A program made the position numbers and the translations under genes. A stretch of 64,000 nt of DNA from Zasmidium citrigriseum (lineage: Eukaryota; Ascomycota; Dothideomycetes; Mycosphaerellales; Mycosphaerellaceae). Below, in pieces: positions 1-7,942 of the stretch. Where the stretch lies: assembly GCA_002786025.1 (NCBI GenBank), contig NHNW01000009.1, positions 502,376-566,375 on the forward strand, given 5' to 3'. The first letter of the stretch is position 1, and each line of letters begins with the position of its first letter. The notes beneath the pieces were generated by a model. The model saw only the letters and a list, made by a program, of their open reading frames with translations. It was not told the origin of the DNA and did no database searches.

Positions 1-284
1 AGACGATCTCTCTCCGTCATTGAGAGGATCATTGAGCTATTCTACTGCGAGCTGAGCGTCTAGAGTCTGGGAGGCATCGGGGAGAGAGGTGGTCAGAGGC
101 GGATCTGACAGAGTCATTGGCCTCTCCACCACTCCACAAGGACGGCGAGACACTCTATCCCCACCGTTGGAAACAATCTCAAGCCATTCGAGTCCGGACT
201 GAACGGCTGCCAGCTAGCGACTCTGGAGGAGAGAGATCGTGAGAGAAGAGTAATGAAGGCGATCAACACCTGCAGCTCAATACG
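1..284. other. Leading non-coding stretch before TAD1
   Basis: I see no gene here. It holds the presumed promoter and 5' leader of the tRNA adenosine deaminase gene that begins at 285. A short upstream ATG at 253 opens a 12-codon frame whose TGA stop overlaps the main ATG region, so it could act as a small upstream ORF. The left side may also hold the end of a neighbour outside the window. Confidence 0.5.
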
Positions 285-1521
285 ATGACACTCAAACCGA
301 AACCAGACGACATCGCAGACTGCGTACTCAACACCTTCAATGCCCTACCACCGAAGTTCAAGCCTCGTCGACTGGCTGACGGACGAAGAGAATGGGTTCC
401 TCTGGCGGGAATCATTCTCAGCAAAGGTGCGTCCCTTTCAAGGCCACGAATACCTTGACCATGGCTTGCTGACAGCAGTGTTCCGCAGAGAAGACCACGA
501 CGAGACCCAATCCCTAACATGCATCGCCCTCGCCACAGGAATGAAATGCCTTCCCCGAGACAAAATCCTACAGGTCAAAGGCAACGTCCTCCACGACTGG
601 CACGCTGAAATCCTCTGTCTTCGAGCTTTCAATCGCTGGATCCTGGACGAATGCCACTCCCTCCTTACCACCAACACCTCAGCCTACCTCCAGCAAATCT
701 CATCCGGCCCCCAACCACTCTCCCTACAAGACGACGTCAAAATCCACATGTTCTGCACCGAAGCCCCCTGCGGCGACGCCTCCATGGAACTCATCATGTC
801 CGCGCAAGAAGACGCCACACCCTGGACCTCCAAAACCTCAGGAATGCTCGGAAGAGGGAACTTCGATCAACTGGGTGTTGTGAGACGGAAACCGGCGAGG
901 GCGGATGCGCCGATCTGTTGGAGTAAGAGTTGTTCGGATAAGATTAGTCTTAAAGCGTGCACAGGTCTTCTCTCCGGTATCACGAGTCTGCTCGTGAAAA
1001 GGGAGGGGACTTTTCTGGAGACGCTGGTGTTGCCGGAGGGGGAGTATGTCAAGGAGGCTGTGGAAAGGGCTTTTGGAACAGAGGGACGGATGAAAGGGGC
1101 GACGGGGTTCAGGCCTTTCAGCGTGAAGACTACGAGGAGGGGGTTTGCGTTCTCGAAACGTGCGGCGAAAGAAGCGGGCGGAGAGATGATTTCGAGTAAT
1201 CTTTCCGCGATGTGGACGCCGCAGAGAAGGGAGATTTTGATCAATGGCGTTTTGCAGGGGAGGAAGCAGATGGATCCTAAAGGGGCGAGTTGTGTTAGTC
1301 GGTCGAGGATGTGGGAGGGTGTGAGGGAATTAGCTGAGATTGCTGATCTGGAGGAGTTGCAGAGCGTGTTGGGGAAGGAGAGAACGTATGGAGACCTCAA
1401 GGGGTGTGAGATGCTCGAGGGGAGGGAGCGGATCAAGAGGGATGTGAGGGAGACGGCACTGAAGGGGTGGAATAGAAATGAGGGAGATGAGGACTGGAAG
1501 TTGGAGGAGGACCCGATATGA
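285..1521 (+). CDS. TAD1: tRNA-specific adenosine deaminase (Tad1/ADAT1)
   Basis: Predicted to convert adenosine 37 to inosine in tRNA-Ala. Two exons, 285-426 and 479-1521, give 394 residues; the 52-nt intron begins GTGCGT and ends GCAG. The start at 285 is chosen because exon 1 encodes a conserved opening (IADCVLNTFNALP, then REWVPLAGIILSK). The ATG at 340 used without the intron would read through intron sequence. Catalytic features of the ADAR/ADAT deaminase fold are visible: LHDWHAE supplies the zinc-binding His and proton-shuttle Glu, EAPCGDAS the first zinc Cys, and KSCSDKI the second. GMKCLP is also family-typical. An alternative acceptor 3 nt upstream would add one residue. The gene converges with the minus-strand gene ending at 1589. 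Confidence 0.9.
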
Positions 1522-1588
1522 ATACGTGGTCTGCTTCAATTGTCCTCCAAAAATCGACCGTGCTTCAATCTGACCGAGACAATACGCT

Positions 1589-2491
1589 TCACGAGCGACG
1601 TCGATCCCTTCGTTCTTCCGCTGTGAGCTTCTTTGGTCGGTGCTCTCGTGGACACGGACGTGAAACAACTAACTGCATCTTTGCAAAAGCGCATGCTGGA
1701 CCGACTTGTTGAGGATCAACCGAGTCTCTTCTGTCGTCATCTTCTTGCGGCTGTTTGCCCGAATATTTGGTGTTGATGTCGAGTCGACTGCTCCCCCAGC
1801 AAGAAGTTGTTTCATCGGCCTTGGGCGAATCTGAATGAATCATCCTTCTCCTGCGCTTTCTCTCAGTGTTCCTCTCGAAGTCTGCTGGAGACTCCCCTGC
1901 GCGCTTCCTGGTGCCACGCATAAGTCGTTTCCTCGGAGGATTGATATTCTCGTCTTCTGGCTGCTCGCTCTCGTTCTGTTCATCTTGGGCCCCGTGGGTG
2001 CCCACAGTTTCGCTCTCAAGTTCACGCGATGCTTGCATTGGTCTCGAAGCAGCCTTTGCCCTTCTCTGCCAGGACGTGCGAGGTCTCCATGTCTGTCGTC
2101 CCAGTACAGAGTCCTCATCTCGACTTTCATTCCGACTGCTGGTTGACGTAGACGGTGGTGTCCAGCGGTCGTTGACGTCCTTATGAGAATGATGCTTTGC
2201 CCTCCTGTGCAACGATACACGGACGTTTTTTCTCCGATTCTCGTCATTTGCGGCCTCTATCGTCTGTCTCATGAGGATTCGAAGCTCACGAGCCTTCCTG
2301 AGATAGAACCCCTCACGCCCCTCGCGGAGGACTGTCGTCTTCATCTTGCCAGCCGCATTCCTGTACATGGCAAACCATGCCTCTAATAGTTCGAAAGCCG
2401 CGCGGGCACGTTCCGGTCGTTTCCGAGTCATTTCAAGCTGTAGTTGTTCCGGCAACGATGGTCGATGTTGTATCAAGCTCGTATCGTGCAT
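1589..2491 (-). CDS. Unrecognised basic, low-complexity protein
   Basis: An uninterrupted minus-strand reading frame of about 300 codons that I do not recognise. The first in-frame ATG is at 2491 and a second is at 2431. From the second ATG there is a possible helical stretch (RARAAFELLEAWFAMYRNA, then LRKARELRILMRQTIEAA). The rest is rich in Arg, Glu, Ser and Asp, with lysine/arginine clusters such as RKRRRR that could be nuclear localisation signals. No membrane segment or enzyme motif is visible. It lies close downstream of another minus-strand gene ending at 2594. It may be a lineage-specific nuclear protein, part of a larger spliced gene, or a chance open frame; length and composition favour coding only moderately. 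Confidence 0.4.
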   Translation of the reverse strand: MHDTSLIQHRPSLPEQLQLEMTRKRPERARAAFELLEAWFAMYRNAAGKMKTTVLREGREGFYLRKARELRILMRQTIEAANDENRRKNVRVSLHRRAKHHSHKDVNDRWTPPSTSTSSRNESRDEDSVLGRQTWRPRTSWQRRAKAASRPMQASRELESETVGTHGAQDEQNESEQPEDENINPPRKRLMRGTRKRAGESPADFERNTERKRRRRMIHSDSPKADETTSCWGSSRLDINTKYSGKQPQEDDDRRDSVDPQQVGPACAFAKMQLVVSRPCPREHRPKKLTAEERRDRRRS

Positions 2492-2593
2492 CCCTCCCTC
2501 GTCAGGCCGCTGGCTGTGGCACTGGTTGGCTTGAGTATGCTGCGTTCCAAGGTCCTGTATTATGTTTCCAAAAGTCACAACCGTGGAAGAATT

Positions 2594-3262
2594 CTAGCCT
2601 CCCTCGCGCTCTCTCCTCCTCTTCTCCTTGGCCTCTTTCTTAGCGCGCCGTTCATCCGCCAGTTTTCGGTTGACCTTCAACTCCATGCTATGCTCCTCAC
2701 GCATGTTCTTAAGCTCGCGCAAGATCTGCTCGTTCTTATCTTTTGCCTTCTGCCGGTCCTCCATCCTCTTGCGAAGCTCTTCTACGTGCACGTCGATCTC
2801 CTTATCCTTGGCGACCTTGAGCGTGGCCGCATTCACAGCCGAGGGATTGCTGTGGAAGAAGTGCTCGGGGAAGCTGTCGAGCTCTGGATCTAGACCTGGA
2901 CCTCCTTCCAAGTAGCCGCCGGGATGGGTGAGCTTCACGCCTGGAATTCGACTGGCGAAGATCCGGCGCGAGTCGTCAAGTGGAAGAGGGAGCTCTGCCT
3001 CGGGGATGTGTGGCAGGCTTTGGAGGGAGATTGCGTCTGCTTTGACGGAGACGCCTTCAACGGGTATTTCGCTGCTGTCCTCTGGAATAATGCGAATGCC
3101 ATCTGGATGTGGTGGAGGGTGGAGGACGACTTGCATTAAGGCGTTGTCGAAGTCCTCGCGGTACTTGAGGTCGTGAGGAAGGTAGTTGGCGTAGGCTCCG
3201 TTCGGTTGCTCTTCCTGCGGTGGCGTAGGCGCACCGACTGGCGCAGGCTCGTCGCCGCTCAT
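2594..3262 (-). CDS. Conserved-looking fungal protein with C-terminal coiled coil
   Basis: Single exon, 222 residues, function not recognised. The open frame extends upstream, but the first convincing start is the ATG at 3262 (MSGDEPAPVG). The N-terminus is Pro/Glu-rich. A central part with motifs such as YLPHDLKYREDFDNALM and ASRIPGVKLTHPGGYLEGG looks ordered and constrained. From about residue 150 to the end the protein becomes a strongly charged helix (EELRKRMEDRQKAKDKNEQ and KKEAKEKRRRERE), a likely coiled coil with a basic tail. No signal peptide or membrane segment is seen. It is divergently arranged with the ING/PHD gene across about 350 nt, so the two may share a promoter. I infer an intracellular, perhaps nuclear, structural or adaptor role, with low certainty. 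Confidence 0.7.
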   Translation of the reverse strand: MSGDEPAPVGAPTPPQEEQPNGAYANYLPHDLKYREDFDNALMQVVLHPPPHPDGIRIIPEDSSEIPVEGVSVKADAISLQSLPHIPEAELPLPLDDSRRIFASRIPGVKLTHPGGYLEGGPGLDPELDSFPEHFFHSNPSAVNAATLKVAKDKEIDVHVEELRKRMEDRQKAKDKNEQILRELKNMREEHSMELKVNRKLADERRAKKEAKEKRRREREGG

Positions 3263-3610
3263 GCTTGCTGTTTGGGAAGGATGCGGGTGTTGTGGTAGCG
3301 TGAGATACAGAAGCACGTCCAGCGCGAGTGCTAGATAGAGTTGAAAATAAGGTTGCACATGTGGAGGCGGCCCGACGCGGCAACGGCTGGACCGTGCATT
3401 CACGTCGCGCTTGCCTCGTAGTCAGATGCGTGTATCACCAGCAGTCGCGACACCAGCAAATAAGTCACCAGTACCCCTCCACCGCCGCTCGAATGTCCAA
3501 CAACACCGCCGCCGCCCACAATACCTGCGCCATTCCTGCCTGCGGTGGCGAACACGCTTGCGGCCGCGCAGCTCAGTGGTGAGCTGCAGGCCTCGCTCCA
3601 CCCACGCGAC
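3263..3610. promoter_or_regulatory. Divergent promoter region of 2594-3262 gene and ING/PHD gene
   Basis: About 350 nt between two head-to-head starts. It is GC-rich with several CCACC/CCGCC runs. An ATG at 3493 opens a 29-codon frame that closes at a TGA before the ING gene starts, a possible upstream ORF. I see no other feature. Confidence 0.45.
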
Positions 3611-5764
3611 ATGGCCGACACCGCCCTCTCCCACCCCTCCGTCGACCCCGACTTCCGCTCCCTGAGCCGCCAGCCAGAGCGCGACCCCGACATCCAGGCG
3701 ACTCTCTCCGACTTCCTGGCCTACACCGAGCACTTCCCCTCACACCTGACGCGCGCCTTGACTCTGATCCAGGACCAGCGGGAGAAAGCGGAGCAGCGCA
3801 TCAAGGCCGTCCACGATAATACCACCGCATACAGTACCCTACCATCCATCAAGCACGGCAGGCCGGATCCAGTCAAGCTACGACGAGATGTCAGCTATGC
3901 GCTTGAAGAGGCAGAAGCAGCATGTCGCATGTCGGTCGAGGAGGCAGTAAGACTGGATGAAGAGTGCAAGAGAGAGGCCAGAAGACTCGATATTGTTACC
4001 GAGAAGCTTAAAGCACAACCCAAACCACCCTCGAGAGATCCTACTCCGGAACAGCAAGCCTTGACATCCCCAAACTTGAAGCGAGAGCGGCGCATGAGCA
4101 CGCGAGCAGAAGATGCACGTCCTGAGAAGCAGCCCAGAAGATTGGCGGACAAGGCAGTGAGCAAGCTACGGGGGCGAAAGATTATGGTCCCAGGAGAGGT
4201 GCTTCCACCACCTGATCCAAATGCGCCGCTTGAGACCATGTCGGACTGGACAACTCCACGGAACTCCCCTCCACTCCTTGAGGAGCCATCGCTCACCACC
4301 GATAAGGAGAAGAAAGAGAAAGGAACGACGCCACGACCACGCTCCCGTACACCAAAGCCTCCGAAGAGCGAGAAGGACAAGGATAGGGGGGAGAAGAAGA
4401 CAACACCAAAACCACGGGGCCCGCGAGCACCTGGACAGCCAGGTACCAACGCGCACTCCGCAGTAGCTGGAATAAGCACTTCTAATGCACTTCTAGCTTT
4501 GACTGAGCCTCCGCCAGACGCAGTCAATGGCAGCAAATGGCTCCCATGGGTGAAGCTCACTGAGTGGGAAATGGCCAAACTTCGAAAGCGGATGAAGAAG
4601 AATGCCATCTGGATTCCCTCCCAGACAATGGTTCGACGCGAGCTGAAGAATCTTGGACGGGGCATCGCGGGCAAGGAAGCCGCGCGTCAGCGTGCTGGAG
4701 AAGCTGGTGAGGAGTTTGTCGACGAGCATAGCGAGCCTGATCCCACGAAGGTCCTCATTAGTGGTGAGGAATCGGCGCAGATCACCGCGATGCTTGGTCC
4801 ACAAGCGTATGTGGATGACGAGGATGCTGATGCAGAGCTCATCAATCGTGGCATGCGACTGAATGAGGCCAAGAAACTCAAGAGACAACGCTTGTTGGAA
4901 GAGCAGGCTCTTCAGGCGCAACTCGCTCGCGAGCAGGGCGTCGAGCCACCGCCTGAGAAGTTGCCATCTCCAGAAGCAGAGAAGAAGAAGCGAAAGCGCG
5001 AGAGCACGCCAGCCGCGGGGCCGTCAACAGAGACTGAGGAGAAGAGCAGGCCCGTTCTCAAGAAGTTGAAGATCGCGCCGCCAGCTCCGCCAAATCAATC
5101 GACTTCGAAAGTTCCCCTTGCGCCTGCTGGAGCTTCATCATCACCAAAGTCCTCGACACGCAGTCGACGGGCTGCAACACCAGTCGAAACCCGGAAGCCA
5201 ACAATCACTATCAAAGTCGGCAAGGCGGTATCGGAAGAGCCACCAAACCGACGCGCGAGTCTGCGTCGCAGTAGCAATGCGAGTCTGCCCAGCGCGAGCA
5301 TGGCCTCTACGAACCCTTTGACATCACCAAAGAGCGCCACCGCTCAGCCGACCACCAAGAGTGGCCGACGCAGCAGGAGGCCTGCTCCGGGAGTCATCAC
5401 CTCCAACGACGACGACAGTGCCAAAGTCGGAGTCTCGAAACGAAAGGCTGCCCCGAGGAAGAAAGGCTCGCTGAAGAAGGACTCAGCAGCCCCACAGGAT
5501 CAGGGCGCCATTCCAGCGGGCGACAATACGGAGGACTACATCGACCCAGACGAGCCGAGATATTGTATTTGCGGCGACGTCAGTTGGGGCACGATGATTG
5601 CTTGCGATAACGATGACTGTGAAAAGGAGTGGTTTCATTTGGAGTGTGTGCAATTGAGTGGCATGCCACCGAGGCTTACGAAGTGGTATTGTCCAGATTG
5701 CAGGAAGAAGCTGAAGTTGGGTCAGAACAGTAATGGATTGGTGGGAAGGAATCAGAATCGCTAG
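3611..5764 (+). CDS. ING-family PHD-finger chromatin protein
   Basis: Single exon, 717 residues. The start is the ATG at 3611 (MADTALSHPS); the frame is open upstream only through a GTG. The N-terminal part (about residues 30-100, LSDFLAYTEHFPSHLTRAL onward) looks like the helical ING domain that docks these proteins into histone acetyltransferase or deacetylase complexes. The C-terminus (about 650-698) is a PHD finger with the Cys4-His-Cys3 pattern: YCICGDVSWGTMIACDN, EKEWFHLECV and WYCPDC. ING PHD fingers read trimethylated H3K4. The ~500 residues between them are disordered and Lys/Pro/Ser-rich with many basic patches. Yeast relatives are Yng1, Yng2 and Pho23. It is much longer than those, and I cannot tell which complex (NuA4, NuA3 or Rpd3L) it belongs to. 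Confidence 0.85.
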   Translation: MADTALSHPSVDPDFRSLSRQPERDPDIQATLSDFLAYTEHFPSHLTRALTLIQDQREKAEQRIKAVHDNTTAYSTLPSIKHGRPDPVKLRRDVSYALEEAEAACRMSVEEAVRLDEECKREARRLDIVTEKLKAQPKPPSRDPTPEQQALTSPNLKRERRMSTRAEDARPEKQPRRLADKAVSKLRGRKIMVPGEVLPPPDPNAPLETMSDWTTPRNSPPLLEEPSLTTDKEKKEKGTTPRPRSRTPKPPKSEKDKDRGEKKTTPKPRGPRAPGQPGTNAHSAVAGISTSNALLALTEPPPDAVNGSKWLPWVKLTEWEMAKLRKRMKKNAIWIPSQTMVRRELKNLGRGIAGKEAARQRAGEAGEEFVDEHSEPDPTKVLISGEESAQITAMLGPQAYVDDEDADAELINRGMRLNEAKKLKRQRLLEEQALQAQLAREQGVEPPPEKLPSPEAEKKKRKRESTPAAGPSTETEEKSRPVLKKLKIAPPAPPNQSTSKVPLAPAGASSSPKSSTRSRRAATPVETRKPTITIKVGKAVSEEPPNRRASLRRSSNASLPSASMASTNPLTSPKSATAQPTTKSGRRSRRPAPGVITSNDDDSAKVGVSKRKAAPRKKGSLKKDSAAPQDQGAIPAGDNTEDYIDPDEPRYCICGDVSWGTMIACDNDDCEKEWFHLECVQLSGMPPRLTKWYCPDCRKKLKLGQNSNGLVGRNQNR

Positions 5765-5943
5765 GAGTGATCTGATGCAGTGAGAGGTCTTTGGGGCTGG
5801 AACCCGAATGTTACTGATACAGACGTAGTGGCGGATGGGCTGCCTTACTTGGCAGTAGGATTAAGAACGAGTACAAAAGAGGCCGTGTTGCTCTCCCCGT
5901 GCACGCTGCTGAAGCCCTACCTCGCCTTCCGTCTCACCGCATC

Positions 5944-6821
5944 ATGTCACCCAACGAAAAGATCTTGTTAGCTGGCCTCATCGTGCCGCAGGAGGAGAAA
6001 CGAGCAAGGGTGAGTTCTGCCAAAAGTCTCCGGAATTGATAAGCATCTCCTGTGAAAGGTTCCGAGGAGTTGGTAACTTACATGTTGGGTTACTGCTAAG
6101 GATTCGCAGGCAGTAGAATTATGGCAAGATCTCGCGGAAGACATACGTGAGAAGGAGAAGGGGAGGGTTGCGATGGAGTTGTTTGAGGAGGTTGGTGGGA
6201 AGGGTGGGTTTCTGGTTTTGGAAGAGTATGTATTGTGACCCCTGTTCGTTCTGCTCTCACGGGGACTGAGTATACGGAAAGGTTTGCCAACGCCACCGTC
6301 CGAGACGAATTCAACGAGAAAGCAAGCCACAAGGAGATCTCGAGTAAAGTTGCAGAAGAAGGCTTGTTGGAGAGTTGCGAAGTCGGGTATTACAGCCGAA
6401 TATTGGGTAGCAGAGGCTCATTTGGAGGAGTGGGAAGGGAGAGACGGGCTGTAGTGGCGGTCTTTGCCCAGGTGAACGATGGAAAAGGGGAGCGAGTGAG
6501 TTGATCTCAAGGCCTCCGAGGCGTGTTCTGGCTGATGAACCTTGGTAGGCAACTGAGCTCTGGGAAGAGATCTCCGAGGATATCGAGAGGACTGAGGGAG
6601 CCAGGATTGTGATGGGGTTATATTCAAGGAACGGGAAAGAAGGAGACAACTTTCTTGCGTTGTACGAAGCTGCCAGTCAGGACGTATGGGAGGCTTTTGT
6701 TGCAAAGCCGAGTCACGTTGAAGTCAACAAGAAGGTGCAGGAAGAGGGCTTGGTGAAGAGTGCCGATACCAAGACCTGTAAGCGTGTCCTTGGTAGCGGT
6801 GGTGGTATTCGAAGCATATAG
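5944..6821 (+). CDS. Protein with two tandem ABM-like (dimeric alpha/beta barrel) domains
   Basis: Four exons: 5944-6009, 6110-6225, 6282-6495 and 6549-6821. All have GT..AG introns and consistent phase, giving about 222 residues. The protein contains two copies of a ~100-residue unit. Copy 1 runs from ILLAGLIVPQ through VELWQDLAEDI and GGFLVLEE to YYSRILGS. Copy 2 runs from AVVAVFAQVN through TELWEEISEDI and NFLALYEAASQD to CKRVLGSG. The order beta strand, amphipathic helix, strand, then an E-rich strand followed by helix resembles the antibiotic-biosynthesis-monooxygenase (ABM) fold, which usually dimerises; here two copies are fused. No signal peptide is seen. The assignment is by pattern only. 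Function is unknown: it could be a small cofactor-free oxygenase or a non-catalytic relative. Confidence 0.6.
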
Positions 6822-7020
6822 CCCCTGAACGATTGCGAATTCAACTCATCATGAATGTAAGAATGATGCCCTCAAGAAGCCCCCAACGAAGGCCAAACAA
6901 AACAATGAAGTACTACCATCATGAATCCCTATCCCCGAAAACGCTCTCAACCCCCAAGCTCTGATACGTCCATCGCGTGCCTCAGTCGACGTCTGATTCG
7001 TGGGGATCCGTCGATTGGGA

Positions 7021-7384
7021 TCATTCGTAGTATGACGGAGGGTCGTCTGCAGGCTGGCCATTGATGACCTGGAGATCGATCGCGCCGTTGTTCGTACTTG
7101 GAACAGTCGTGATGATTGTTCCTTTGGGCGTCTTGGACCGGCGATAGATGCATATGCCCCCAACCACGAGAAGTATTGCACCACATACGCAGACCAGTAC
7201 GATTGCGGTGATATCCCCGCCACTGAGCGAGCCTCCGCCGTGGTGGGTGGTGGTATTGGTAGTGTTCATCTGGGAGCTAGAATCAGCTATCTCCTTGAAA
7301 GCATCGATCCCCGAGCCACCACACAGCCTCATAGCACCTCGTGCCCCCCTCAAAGAACGCGGGGATAGACATACCTTGGCTCAT
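7021..7384 (-). CDS. Small single-pass membrane protein with C-terminal PPxY motif
   Basis: A small protein of 91 residues if spliced (exons 7375-7384 and 7021-7286; donor AAG|GTATGT, acceptor ATAG|CTG), or 82 residues if translation begins at the ATG at 7269. The N-terminus is rich in Asn/Thr (NTTNTTT, possible N-glycosylation). It is followed by one hydrophobic span (ITAIVLVCVCGAILLVVGG) and a basic stop-transfer cluster (YRRSK). The C-terminus ends DDPPSYYE, which carries a PPxY motif of the kind bound by WW domains of Rsp5/Nedd4 ubiquitin ligases. I therefore infer a membrane adaptor or cargo for that ligase, with the tail in the cytosol. It is not recognised as a named family. The upstream start, if used, overlaps the stop of the neighbouring micro-ORF by ATGA. 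Confidence 0.6.
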
Positions 7385-7527
7385 AGCCTCTCGCTCTCTT
7401 CGCTCAGACCAGCGCTCTTCGAAGCTCTTGTGACTCTCGTCTGGAACCGCCAAATGAGGAGACCGACGACGGCTAGGACGGCGAACAGGACGATGATGAT
7501 GACTGCGATGGTGATGTTGCCGGACAT
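7381..7527 (-). CDS. 48-residue single-pass membrane microprotein
   Basis: A very short frame starting at the ATG at 7527 (MSGNITIAVIII) and stopping at 7381. It contains a potential N-glycosylation site (NIT), one long hydrophobic helix (AVIIIVLFAVLAVVGLLIW) and a basic flank (RFQTRVTR), then a Ser/Glu-rich tail. The layout matches the next gene downstream: tiny ectodomain, one helix, basic stop-transfer. The frame is also open upstream of the ATG, but that part is His/Pro-rich and implausible. Its TGA stop overlaps the possible ATG of the downstream micro-gene. Either it is a separate microprotein, a first cistron on a shared transcript, or an alternative product. Too short for statistical proof, but the hydrophobic helix with its flanks is unlikely to be chance. 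Confidence 0.45.
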   Translation of the reverse strand: MSGNITIAVIIIVLFAVLAVVGLLIWRFQTRVTRASKSAGLSEESERL

Positions 7528-7942
7528 ATGTGTGGATGTGGTTGCGATGTGTGGATGTGGCTGATGCGGTGATGTAGTTGGCTGCCTGTGATGGTGATAG
7601 AGTGATGGAGTGGGGCAGTGAGGGATGAGCGTGGATATGCATTGTGTTGGATGGAAAGCGTATCCCCGTTCTCTGCGAGGCGGTCGCGAGTGTTGGAGTC
7701 GCCTTTCGTGAGCGTGGTTCTTGCTGTTTTCAAGGAGATAGCTGCGTTGCTTGGGCAAGAGCTTCCTCCGATGTTCGATTCCGACTTGCCTCTGCTCTCG
7801 AGCAGTCTATGAGGCCGGTCTCATCTTCACACCGCCGAAGACCATCGATGGACGCACTCTCCCCGCATCGCGTGTCTCCCCAAATGCAGTCGAGTGCTGT
7901 AGTGGTGGCACTGTGTCAGGCAGTATCTTTGAGATACACACT
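7528..7942. other. Spacer between membrane microproteins and Gfd2-family gene
   Basis: About 415 nt holding the presumed promoter of the minus-strand micro-genes and the 3' end of the minus-strand Gfd2-family gene. I see only short open frames without recognisable motifs and no repeat. Confidence 0.4.

Noticed and set aside
340..480. ATG at 340 as the start of the tRNA deaminase
   Set aside because: Using it reads straight through a 52-nt intron and loses the conserved exon-1 protein; the ATG at 285 with splicing restores the family N-terminus.
3545..3610. Extended N-terminus of the ING protein
   Set aside because: The extension would begin with GTG, which is not expected for a fungal nuclear gene; the first ATG is at 3611.
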